From assembly GCA_021812785.1 (NCBI GenBank), contig JAKAMR010000035.1:1-23333 (forward strand): DNA of 23,333 bases, written 5' to 3'. Shown here piece by piece: positions 1-7,061 of the stretch (position 1 is the first letter of the stretch; every line of letters starts with the position of its first letter). Under the pieces are notes generated by a model. The model was not told the DNA's origin. It did not search any database and saw nothing but the letters and a program-made list of their open reading frames with translations. The DNA is from Nitrospirota bacterium (GTDB lineage: Bacteria; Nitrospirota; Thermodesulfovibrionia; Thermodesulfovibrionales; JdFR-88). The position numbers were made by a program, and so were the translations under genes.

Positions 1-866
1 TAATAATCTCCACGAAGAACCCGGATGCGGCAGGGGCCGCCCTGGGACATTTAAGCGGGCAGAACGCCGTGCTCTACGGAGCGGATGCGGGCAATCTGGC
101 CGGGATGGCTGAAAAGGCCAAGGCAGCGAAGGCAACACTGGGCATAGCCGCCAAGAACCTGGACGAGCTTTCCGACCTGACCGAAAAGGCCAAGGGGCTT
201 GGCATTGAGGACATGGTGATAGACTCCGGCGCGCGCAAGGCCGGGGAGATACTGAGAGACAACACCTACATAAGAAGGGCCGCCCTTAAAAAAGGTTTCA
301 AGCCGGTTGGATACCCGGTCATAAACTTTGCCCTGCGCGAGGACGAGATGCTCGAGACGCTGGTTGCCGGGCTGGCGGTCGAAAAATACGGCTCCATCGT
401 TGTTCTGGGCTCAGTCCGGAAATGGAAGGACCTGGCGCTCTTCTCTCTGAGGCAGAACGTATATACGGACCCCCAGGTCCCGATGCAGGTGCAGCAGAAG
501 ATTTACAAGATCGGGGAGCCGGGGCCCAAATCCCCCTTCCTCATTACAACTAATTTTTCGCTCACTTACTTCATAGTTTCGGGCGAGATAGAGAACTGCA
601 AGGTGCCCTGCCGTCTTGCCGTAATGGACTCCGAAGGGCTTTCGGTCCTTACCGCATGGGCCGCGGGCAAGTTCACGGCCTCGAAGATCTCCCAGTTCAT
701 AACGGAAAGCGGCATAGAGGGAGAGCTTGAGCAGAAGGAACTCATCATTCCGGGCTATGTGGCCATTCTGAGCGGCGCCATAGAGGACAAGCTGCCCGGC
801 TGGAAGATAACGGTCGGCCCCAGAGAAGCAAACGGGTTGCCCGCGTTCCTGAAGTCAAGGGCCTGA
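1..866 (+). CDS. acsC: Corrinoid iron-sulfur protein large (gamma) subunit, 3' part
   Basis: This is the C-terminal 287 residues of AcsC/CdhE, open from the first complete codon at position 3 with no start in view. The corrinoid iron-sulfur protein carries the methyl group from methyltetrahydrofolate on its cobamide and delivers it to acetyl-CoA synthase in the cytoplasm. Family members are about 440-450 residues, so the N-terminal 4Fe-4S domain and the start of the TIM barrel lie outside the window. What is visible is the end of the barrel (a stretch beginning IISTKNP, then LYGADAGN) followed by the cobamide-binding C-terminal part, including SPFLITTNFSLTYF and the end WKITVGPREANGLPAFL. Its place upstream of acsB and the CO dehydrogenase supports the call. 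The gene ends in TGA and is followed by about 300 bases of non-coding DNA, so it probably closes a transcription unit that begins outside the window. Confidence 0.9.
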   Translation, partial: IISTKNPDAAGAALGHLSGQNAVLYGADAGNLAGMAEKAKAAKATLGIAAKNLDELSDLTEKAKGLGIEDMVIDSGARKAGEILRDNTYIRRAALKKGFKPVGYPVINFALREDEMLETLVAGLAVEKYGSIVVLGSVRKWKDLALFSLRQNVYTDPQVPMQVQQKIYKIGEPGPKSPFLITTNFSLTYFIVSGEIENCKVPCRLAVMDSEGLSVLTAWAAGKFTASKISQFITESGIEGELEQKELIIPGYVAILSGAIEDKLPGWKITVGPREANGLPAFLKSRA

Positions 867-869
867 TCC

Positions 870-910
870 ACCTGATTCCCTGAAGGTTGTCTCCCAGGGG
901 ACGGGCAGGT
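870..910 (+). terminator. Weak possible terminator after acsC
   Basis: Just after the acsC stop, ACCTG (870-874) can pair with CAGGT (906-910), and CCCTG (878-882) with CAGGG (895-899), giving a two-part stem. A T-rich stretch (TTTGTATTTTTTATTTC) starts only about 10 bases after the stem, so this is not a textbook intrinsic terminator. Confidence 0.25.
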
Positions 911-1022
911 TAGGACTGTTTGTATTTTTTATTTCAATTTGTAAATTTGTTTATATATCAGTAAATTATACAGTTAGCTTTAAGAACCTGGATTAACGTT
1001 CTTTAACGAAGTATATCGAAAC

Positions 1023-1090
1023 AAAGCCGGATGCGGCTGCGCAGTTTCTTTTCTTTTTATGAAAGAAACTGCGTGGTTCAATCCGGCTTT
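1023..1090 (+). repeat. Large imperfect inverted repeat (two-part hairpin)
   Basis: AAAGCCGGAT (1023-1032) is the exact reverse complement of ATCCGGCTTT (1081-1090). CGCAGTTTCTTT (1040-1051) is the exact reverse complement of AAAGAAACTGCG (1062-1073). The two stems of 10 and 12 bp are separated by a symmetric 7x7 internal loop and capped by a 10-base T-rich loop. No T tract follows, so it is not an intrinsic terminator. It lies about 85 bases upstream of the NuoE-like start and would be in the leader if transcription starts in the AT-rich part before it. Confidence 0.8.
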
Positions 1091-1174
1091 ACCCTAGAAG
1101 CCATCAAGCGGCTGAAGATCTGAAATAAATCCCGAGGTCATTTTTTTTTAAAGTCGGAGGACAAGACAAAGATC

Positions 1175-1675
1175 ATGAATATAGAAAATATCGATGTTGA
1201 CGGCCATTACAGGGAGATAGGCGAAGTCCTCACGGACGAGCAGAAAAAAAAGGGGGTGCTAATTCACGCCCTTCAAAGGCTGCAGAAAGAGCATAACTAC
1301 CTGCCCGAAGACAAGTTAAGGACCCTTTCATCGAAGCTTGGCATCCCCCTTGCCGAGATATACAGCACAGCCTCTTTTTACAAGCACTTCTACTTCAAGC
1401 CCAGGGGCAAAAACATTGTCTGTGTTTGCACCGGAACGGCCTGCCATGTGCGGGGCGCTTCCAAGGTGCTCCAGAAGATAGAAGACGAATTCGGAGTGAA
1501 AGAGGGGCAGACCACGGCCGACATGTCCCTGACGCTTGAGACCGTCGGGTGCGTCGGATGCTGCGGACTGGCTCCTGTAGTGACGGTAAACGATGAGGTC
1601 ATCGGAGAAGTGGGCACTAAAAAGATAGGGGAGATAATAAATAAAGTGCGGACCAGGGGCGGGGAGGGCGAATAG
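1175..1675 (+). CDS. NuoE-like [2Fe-2S] thioredoxin-fold subunit (24 kDa type)
   Basis: This 166-residue protein is of the NuoE/HndA/HydC family, a small subunit that holds one [2Fe-2S] cluster next to the flavin subunit of NADH-oxidising complexes. The helical N-terminal part is followed by the thioredoxin-like fold with the four expected ligands in CTGTACHVRG and GCVGCCGLAP. The length is normal for the family. The ATG at 1175 is preceded by GGAGG at 1156-1160, a rather long 14-base spacing. The next gene starts 5 bases after its stop, so the two are surely co-transcribed. In this context it should pass electrons between the NuoF-like flavoprotein and ferredoxin-type centres in a soluble complex, but whether that complex bifurcates electrons cannot be read from this subunit. 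The nuo symbol is withheld because no membrane complex I arm is present in the window. Confidence 0.88.
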   Translation: MNIENIDVDGHYREIGEVLTDEQKKKGVLIHALQRLQKEHNYLPEDKLRTLSSKLGIPLAEIYSTASFYKHFYFKPRGKNIVCVCTGTACHVRGASKVLQKIEDEFGVKEGQTTADMSLTLETVGCVGCCGLAPVVTVNDEVIGEVGTKKIGEIINKVRTRGGEGE

Positions 1676-1680
1676 AGTTT

Positions 1681-4032
1681 ATGGAAATAAAAAACCAGAA
1701 ACTGCAAAGCATAGATGACCTGAAGGCGCTCAGGGCGAGGCTCGAAACTGAGCTTTTCGACCCCGGACGGGCCAGGGCGAGGGTCTGCTGCGGCACCGCC
1801 TGCACAGCCCTTGGCTCTCACAAAGTCATAAGCGCCCTCGAGGAAGATGCCGGGAAAAGGGGCATCGATGTCGAGATAATAAAGACCGGATGCCAGGGCA
1901 TGTGCCAGAAGGGCCCGGTCATGAAGGTGGAGCCGGAGGGCATCTTCTACCAGAGGGTAAAGGCCGGTCAGGTGCCGGACCTCGTGGGCTACACAATGGT
2001 GGGAAAGACCCCGTACAGAAACGCCCTTTACAGAGAGGACATCCTGAGCGAGCCGGTAGCGGACATGCTGGAGCTGCCTTTCTATAAAAAACAGACGCGC
2101 ATAGCGCTTAGAAACAATGACAAGATAGACCCTACGAACATCCTTCACTACATCGCGGTGGGCGGGTACAAGGCTCTTGAAAAGGCCCTCTCCACCATGA
2201 CCCCGGATGAGGTGATGGACGAGGTGGACAAGGCGAACCTCAGGGGCAGGGGCGGAGCGGGCTTTCCCGCCGGCAAAAAATGGAGACATGCAAAAAGCGG
2301 CCCTGAGCACACGAAGTTCGTCATAGCCAACGGCGACGAGGGAGACCCGGGGGCCTTCATGGACCGCTCCATTATGGAAGGTGACCCTCACAGCCTGTTT
2401 GAGGGTATGCTCCTGTGCGCCTACGCCATAGGGGCGAAATACGGTTTCGTGTATGTAAGGCACGAGTACCCGCTTGCGGTAAAGCACCTGAAGCACGCGA
2501 TAGCGCAGGCCGGGGAACTGGGACTGCTTGGCGGCAATATACTTGGGACGGAATTCAGTTTCCATCTGGACGTGAGGGAAGGCGCCGGGGCCTTCGTGTG
2601 CGGCGAATCCACTGCGCTGGTGGCCTCGATAGAGGGAGAGCGAGGGTTTCCGAGGCCGCGTCCCCCAAGGCTCTCGGAGAGGGGCGGCGGCGTGTGGGGC
2701 TATCCCAGCAACTTAAACAACATAGAGACATATGCGTGCGTTGCGCCCATAGTGGAGAAGGGTGCGGGCTGGTTCCGGAGCATAGGCACAGAGACATCGC
2801 CCGGCACAAAGGTCTTCGCACTTACCGGCAAGGTCAAGAACACGGGCCTCGTCGAGGTGCCGATGGGTATGACGCTGAGAGAAATAATATACGACATAGG
2901 CGGAGGGATAATAGGCGACAAGAAGCTGAAGGCCGTGCAGACCGGCGGCCCTTCAGGCGGATGTCTTCCCGCCAGCTACCTGGACCTGAAGGTGGATTTT
3001 GACTCCCTCTGGAAGGCCGGTTCCATGATGGGCTCCGGCGGAATGGTCGTAATGGATGAGGACACATGCATGGTGGACGTGGCCAAATACTTCCTCTCCT
3101 TCACCCAGTCGGAATCCTGCGGCAAATGCCCTCCGTGCAGGATAGGCACCTACCAGATGCTCCAGATACTGGAGAGGATAACGAAGGGGCAGGGGCAGAC
3201 ACGCGACATAGAGAGGCTCATAAGCATCGGCCATATGGTCCAGAGAGGCTCCTTGTGCGGACTTGGTCAGAGCGCGCCCAATCCGGTTTTAAGCACCATA
3301 AAGTATTTCAGGCAGGAGTACGAGGAGCATATTTACGATAAATACTGCAGGGCGAAGGCCTGCAAGGGCATGGGGGTGTTCGCCATAAACCTCACGGAGT
3401 GCATACGGTGCGGCCTCTGCAAGGAGGCCTGCGCCTACGGCGCGGTAAAAGAGGGTAAGGACAAGTACTTCGTAGACCAGGACCTTTGCCAGAAATGCAA
3501 GGCATGTTATGACGCCTGCCCGGTGGGCGCGGTGAAGATAAGGAAGCACAGCGTGGCCAGGCTGGAGGAGCAGTTCAAGATCCCCGAGGATAAGATAGAG
3601 ATACTTGAAAGGAGGGTCAGCATGACGCTTAAAGACCTCGTAAAAGCAAAGCCCACGAACATAGTGGCCTGTGGCGAAGACTGTCCCGTGACCGATGCCG
3701 TAACCAAGATGGACGGACAGAACGTAGGGTCCATACTGGTTTTCAATAACCAGCAGAAACTGGTCGGCATATTCACCGAAAGGGACATCATGCACTGCTT
3801 CGCCAAGAATGTCCTGTTCAAGCAGAAAACGGTGAAGGACGTGATGTCGCAAAATCCCGTAACGCTGGATGCGGCCACGGACATAAGTGTGGCGGTGAGC
3901 CTGATGTCCGAAAGGAAGATAAGGCACCTTCCCGTGATGGAGGACGAAAAGATAATAGGGATTGTCTCCTACAGGGACCTGGTTTCGTATATGCTGCCTG
4001 AAATCATCTTCATGGCCGAAGACATCTACTAG
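1681..4032 (+). CDS. NuoF/HydB-like NADH-binding flavoprotein with ferredoxin and C-terminal CBS-pair domains
   Basis: This 783-residue multidomain subunit shows, in order: a thioredoxin-like [2Fe-2S] domain (Cys at about 35-40 and GCQGMC at about 71-75); the NuoF FMN/NAD(H) domain with GRGGAGFPAG near residue 188, then GDEGDPGAF; an SLBB region; the N3-type 4Fe-4S motif SCGKCPPC near 480 with its last Cys in SLCGLG; and two ferredoxin clusters (CIRCGLCKEAC near 574, CQKCKACYDAC near 603). It ends with a pair of CBS motifs from about residue 648. The first five elements match HydB/HndC/NuoF of electron-bifurcating hydrogenases and NADH dehydrogenases, which oxidise or reduce NAD(H) on FMN. 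The CBS pair is foreign to that architecture; such domains usually bind adenine nucleotides and regulate the host enzyme. A strong ribosome binding site sits just before Met648 (see the separate entry). The start follows the NuoE-like stop by 5 bases. Confidence 0.9.
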   Translation: MEIKNQKLQSIDDLKALRARLETELFDPGRARARVCCGTACTALGSHKVISALEEDAGKRGIDVEIIKTGCQGMCQKGPVMKVEPEGIFYQRVKAGQVPDLVGYTMVGKTPYRNALYREDILSEPVADMLELPFYKKQTRIALRNNDKIDPTNILHYIAVGGYKALEKALSTMTPDEVMDEVDKANLRGRGGAGFPAGKKWRHAKSGPEHTKFVIANGDEGDPGAFMDRSIMEGDPHSLFEGMLLCAYAIGAKYGFVYVRHEYPLAVKHLKHAIAQAGELGLLGGNILGTEFSFHLDVREGAGAFVCGESTALVASIEGERGFPRPRPPRLSERGGGVWGYPSNLNNIETYACVAPIVEKGAGWFRSIGTETSPGTKVFALTGKVKNTGLVEVPMGMTLREIIYDIGGGIIGDKKLKAVQTGGPSGGCLPASYLDLKVDFDSLWKAGSMMGSGGMVVMDEDTCMVDVAKYFLSFTQSESCGKCPPCRIGTYQMLQILERITKGQGQTRDIERLISIGHMVQRGSLCGLGQSAPNPVLSTIKYFRQEYEEHIYDKYCRAKACKGMGVFAINLTECIRCGLCKEACAYGAVKEGKDKYFVDQDLCQKCKACYDACPVGAVKIRKHSVARLEEQFKIPEDKIEILERRVSMTLKDLVKAKPTNIVACGEDCPVTDAVTKMDGQNVGSILVFNNQQKLVGIFTERDIMHCFAKNVLFKQKTVKDVMSQNPVTLDAATDISVAVSLMSERKIRHLPVMEDEKIIGIVSYRDLVSYMLPEIIFMAEDIY
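3608..3624 (+). promoter_or_regulatory. Internal ribosome binding site and in-frame ATG before the CBS domains
   Basis: Within the NuoF-like gene, AAAGGAGGG is followed six bases later by an in-frame ATG at 3622 (Met648). The spacing is close to ideal and the motif is stronger than those of most gene starts in the window. Initiation here would make a free 136-residue CBS-pair protein ending at 4032. It may also be the relic of a formerly separate CBS gene joined to its upstream neighbour. Confidence 0.55.
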
Positions 4033-4044
4033 GGGTGATCTTTC

Positions 4045-4644
4045 ATGGATGAGAAGAAGGAACTTAAAGTCGAAGACATAAAGACCGCCGCGCAGGCCAA
4101 AGGATGCCCCGTGCAGAAGGCTCTCTATTATGTGACGGGCTTCCTTGAGGGCCCCATGTGCGGCAAGTGCTTCCCGTGCTCCCTTGGCAGCTTCGAGGCC
4201 AAAAGGAGGCTGGAGAATATCACGGAGGGACGTGGAACCGAAGCGGACATAGGCGTGCTTAAGCGTATAGCCGGATCCATGCTTGAGGCCTCCATGTGTA
4301 AAAAGGGGAAGGACACGGCGCGTTTTCTGCTGGAGTGGATGGAGGCTGGCTCGTTTTCCGTCCATGTGGGACAGTCCGGTGCGGGTGGCAGGTGTCCCGA
4401 AAAACAGTGTTTGGGGCTCATAGAGTTCAGGGTGGACCCGGAGAAATGCACAAGGTGCGGCCTTTGTAAGGACGCCTGTACGCATGGCGCGATATTCGGC
4501 GAGAAAAGAAAACATTATCTCACGGGTTATCCGCCTTTCGAGATAAGACAGAAAAGGTGCGTTAAATGCGGAGACTGCCTGCGGGCCTGTCCAGAAGGCG
4601 CCATAGAGATCGCGGACCGTGCCCCAGAACCGGTGATGGCCTGA
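4045..4644 (+). CDS. Small iron-sulfur protein: NuoF C-terminal (N3-type) domain plus two 4Fe-4S clusters
   Basis: This 199-residue protein repeats the architecture of the C-terminal third of the preceding NuoF-like protein without its flavin domain. Residues about 20-100 resemble the helical 4Fe-4S domain of NuoF (MCGKCFPCSLGSFE, then a last Cys in SMCKKG). A linker and two ferredoxin motifs follow, CTRCGLCKDAC and CVKCGDCLRAC, ending in EGAIEI. There is no signal peptide or membrane segment. The start is supported by AGGGGTGAT just upstream, and the gene begins 12 bases after the NuoF-like stop. It probably acts as an extra electron-carrying subunit wiring the NADH-oxidising flavoprotein to another partner. 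I know of no standard name for this domain combination. The Fe-S domain assignment is firm and the role is inferred from position. Confidence 0.82.
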   Translation: MDEKKELKVEDIKTAAQAKGCPVQKALYYVTGFLEGPMCGKCFPCSLGSFEAKRRLENITEGRGTEADIGVLKRIAGSMLEASMCKKGKDTARFLLEWMEAGSFSVHVGQSGAGGRCPEKQCLGLIEFRVDPEKCTRCGLCKDACTHGAIFGEKRKHYLTGYPPFEIRQKRCVKCGDCLRACPEGAIEIADRAPEPVMA

Positions 4645-4717
4645 ATACAGAAGCAGGTTTCGGAGAAATTTTAGATCAGATCAAATTTAAAAGCCCGGAT
4701 CAGGAGGAATTTCCCCC

Positions 4718-6769
4718 ATGTCGGAGAAAGTGTCGGAAAAGTTGCCGGAAAGGATATCGGAAAAAATGTCTGGGACCATAAAGGTAAAGATAAACGGCAG
4801 GGAGACCCAGGTGCCTGAGGGTGTGAACCTTATAGAGGCGGCGGAGCTTGCCGGCGTGCACATACCGAACCTCTGCTATCTCAAGGGGATGAAGGGTATC
4901 GGCGCATGCAGGCTGTGCCTTGTGGAGGTGGAGGGCATGAAGGCCCCGCTCACCGCCTGCACCACGAAGGCCAAAGACGGCATGGCCGTCATCACGAGCA
5001 GCGAGAAGATAAATGACGTAAGGAAATTCGTAATAGACCTTATCCTCTCGATGCACCCCCTGGACTGCATGACCTGCACCAAGGCTGGCGTGTGCAGCCT
5101 TCAGGAATATGCTTACGAAATGGGGATAAAAGAGTCTTCCTTTACAAGAAAGAAACAGGGCTATCCGGCGGACGAGGCAAACCCGTTCATAAAGCGCGAC
5201 CCCGAGTATTGCATTCTGTGCGGCAGGTGCGTAAGGGCCTGCAAAAGCCAGGGGACGACAGTGCTGGAATTCATGGGCAGGGGAGTTGGCTCAAAGGTCG
5301 TAACGGCGGAAGACAGGCCGCTTCAGGAGTCCGGATGCACCTTCTGCGGCAGCTGCGTGGATGTGTGCCCCGTGAACGCCCTGCTTGAGGCGGACAGGTG
5401 GCGCAAGGGAAGGGAATGGGATTTCAAGGGCGTCAACTCCACATGCCTGCTTTGCGGCAACGGCTGCGCAATAAATGCAAGCACAAAGGACGGCAGGGTA
5501 ATGAAGATAAACGCCGGCCCGTCCGCCGGGTCTGCCGAACGGTACATCTGCGCGTACGGAAGATACGGTTTCGATTGCATAGAGGCAGACCTCAGGGCAA
5601 CCGTCCCCATGAAGCGCGTGGGAGGAGAGCTTAAGGAAACCTCCTGGGAGGATGCCATTCAAACGGCTGCGGACGGTCTTAAGGCCGCTGGCAAGAACGC
5701 GGGATTCATAGCAACAGCCGGTTTGCTGAATGAGGACGCACTTATGCTCAAGGGTCTGGCTGAGTCGGCCGGGATATCCAATATCGATACGACCGCCAGC
5801 CTTTACTCAACCCCGGAGACGCTCATGTCGGACAGCGAGGACGGTCTTGAGTCCTGTGATCTTTTTGTGGTTGTGGACCTGTATCCGGACCAGTGGAAAA
5901 GGGTTCTGCCCGGGATCGACGCGGCGATAAGAAAGAGGATGGAAGCAGGGACCAAACTTGTTGTTATCAATAGCCGGGAATCGGCGCTTTCCCAGGTGGC
6001 TTCAGTGAACCTGACGGGCAGCGAGGCGGATTCCCTGAAATTTTTCGTGAAGGCCGTGATCGACAAGGGGATTAACGGTAATAAGGAGCTGGCCTCCGCG
6101 GTCTCCGGGGCGTCCGTCAGCGCGGATGCCCAAAAAGCCGCGGACCTTTTTGCCCAGGCCAAAAAACCCGTCGTGCTTGTCTCTCCGGCCATGTATCTTG
6201 CCGCAGCGAACCTGGGTCTGCTGAAGGGGAAGGTTGTTTCGGTCCCGCTAGAGAGCAACGCGAAGGGGGTTGCCGCCATCAGCCTGCGAGGAGCGGGAAA
6301 GTCTTACAAAGAAATGGCATCGAGCGGGGTGAAGGCGCTTTATGCAGTTGGCGAGGTGCCTGTCAAGACGAGGCCCCAAACGGATTTCCTAATTGTCCAG
6401 GCCTCGCATATGACGGAGCTTGCCAAACAGGCGGATGTGGTGCTGCCCTCTGCGGCGTACCTTGAGGCCGACGGTACCATAGTCGATTATCTGGGAAGGC
6501 TCCGGAAGGTATGCAAAGCCATCGAGCCCGCTGGCCTTGCCAGGCCGCACAGGACGATATTCGCCGAGGTGGCAAAGGCGATGGGCGCGGACATAAAAGA
6601 GGCCGGCGGGGGTTTTCCCGAGGCTGCCCAGACGCAAAAAAAGTTCAGACCATTTGAACGTACGGAAGGTTTTGATGTGGAGCCCGATGAGATGATCGAG
6701 TCCCTGAACGCCACTGTGATAAGCGGGTCAAGGCTCCTTTGGCTCAAGGAGGCGAAGGTCCGCGCATAA
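4718..6769 (+). CDS. NuoG-like iron-sulfur subunit with a molybdopterin-oxidoreductase-like domain
   Basis: This 683-residue protein is of the NuoG/FdhA-like family. The N-terminal [2Fe-2S] ferredoxin domain has Cys53, 64, 67 and 81. Then come the His-Cys3 4Fe-4S site (His113, Cys117, 120, 126), two ferredoxin-type clusters (CILCGRCVRAC near 165, CTFCGSCVDVC near 207), and the 4Fe-4S motif CLLCGNGC near 243 that opens the molybdopterin-oxidoreductase fold. The rest resembles the NuoG domain that has lost the cofactor; it is shorter than a catalytic formate dehydrogenase and shows no catalytic Cys/Sec in a recognisable place. AGGAGG at 4702-4707 supports the ATG at 4718, but Met17 (4766) lies where the family usually begins, after a repetitive SEK-rich leader encoded by a degenerate 12-base repeat. 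It is the last gene of the NuoE/F/G-like operon and should form the long Fe-S relay of the complex. Confidence 0.87.
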   Translation: MSEKVSEKLPERISEKMSGTIKVKINGRETQVPEGVNLIEAAELAGVHIPNLCYLKGMKGIGACRLCLVEVEGMKAPLTACTTKAKDGMAVITSSEKINDVRKFVIDLILSMHPLDCMTCTKAGVCSLQEYAYEMGIKESSFTRKKQGYPADEANPFIKRDPEYCILCGRCVRACKSQGTTVLEFMGRGVGSKVVTAEDRPLQESGCTFCGSCVDVCPVNALLEADRWRKGREWDFKGVNSTCLLCGNGCAINASTKDGRVMKINAGPSAGSAERYICAYGRYGFDCIEADLRATVPMKRVGGELKETSWEDAIQTAADGLKAAGKNAGFIATAGLLNEDALMLKGLAESAGISNIDTTASLYSTPETLMSDSEDGLESCDLFVVVDLYPDQWKRVLPGIDAAIRKRMEAGTKLVVINSRESALSQVASVNLTGSEADSLKFFVKAVIDKGINGNKELASAVSGASVSADAQKAADLFAQAKKPVVLVSPAMYLAAANLGLLKGKVVSVPLESNAKGVAAISLRGAGKSYKEMASSGVKALYAVGEVPVKTRPQTDFLIVQASHMTELAKQADVVLPSAAYLEADGTIVDYLGRLRKVCKAIEPAGLARPHRTIFAEVAKAMGADIKEAGGGFPEAAQTQKKFRPFERTEGFDVEPDEMIESLNATVISGSRLLWLKEAKVRA

Positions 6770-6838
6770 AAAATAAAAAAATTTATTTTTTGCCCGCCCT
6801 CCTGCGCCCTTCAGCAGGGCACGGGGGTGGGCAAAAAA
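6768..6838 (+). repeat. Two overlapping, mutually exclusive hairpins after the NuoG-like gene
   Basis: A perfect 10-bp A/T stem pairs 6768-6777 with 6782-6791 around an AAAA loop. The same six T (6786-6791) also open a second, GC-rich stem in which TTTTTTGCCCGCCC (6786-6799) pairs with positions 6825-6838 (GGGTGGGCAAAAAA), with further pairing inward. The T run is on the 5' side and the A run on the 3' side, the reverse of an intrinsic terminator, so the second stem alone would not terminate on either strand. Confidence 0.7.
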
Positions 6839-6947
6839 AATCACATTCCCGGTTTTCCCCTCCGTTTTCTCAGATCCCGAATGCGCTATGTTATTATTTT
6901 TTTTTATTTTTTCATAAGCAGGAATCGGTTGCTTTCCTTTTCTGTTA

Positions 6948-6953
6948 TATAAT
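6948..6953 (+). promoter_or_regulatory. acsB: Possible promoter -10 box upstream of acsB
   Basis: A perfect TATAAT lies in the AT-rich gap 109 bases before the acsB start. No good -35 hexamer is found at 16-18 bases upstream; TTGCTT lies too close, at 13 bases. It would give a leader of about 100 bases. The 292-base gap itself has no gene; besides the hairpins it is AT-rich with T runs. Confidence 0.35.
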
Positions 6954-7061
6954 ACTAATCTGGTAAAAATTGATTTAGAAAGAAAGGCTTTTGTAAAATA
7001 AATGCAGTCTGATGATAGAATCAAACATTTCTACCGAGGATAGAAGGAGGTCAGTGGCAAA

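Larger units (their letters stand above)
867..1174 (+). other. 308-base AT-rich intergenic region between acsC and the NuoE-like gene
   Basis: No open reading frame or recognisable RNA gene is seen here. It holds the weak terminator-like stem at 870-910 and an AT-rich part (about 918-980) that could carry a promoter but has no clear -35/-10 pair. It also has an inverted repeat AAGAAC/GTTCTT (982-987 and 998-1003), a direct repeat TTAACG at 993 and 1003 (10 bases apart), the large hairpin at 1023-1090, and a run of ten T at about 1140-1149. The run of small symmetric elements suggests a regulated promoter or leader for the NuoE/F/G-like operon, but no known regulator site is recognised. Confidence 0.6.

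Noticed and set aside
1074..1090. GGTTCAATCC in the hairpin as the T-arm of a tRNA.
   Set aside because: The flanking bases do not form a T stem, there is no acceptor or anticodon arm, and the segment is explained as one arm of the inverted repeat.
4718..6769. NuoG-like protein as a catalytic formate dehydrogenase.
   Set aside because: The domain after the CLLCGNGC cluster is too short, and no catalytic Cys/Sec or in-frame TGA is seen at the expected place; it fits the cofactor-free NuoG type.
6786..6838. GC-rich hairpin after the NuoG-like gene as an intrinsic terminator.
   Set aside because: The T run is 5' and the A run 3' of the stem, so neither strand has the U tract after the hairpin that termination needs.
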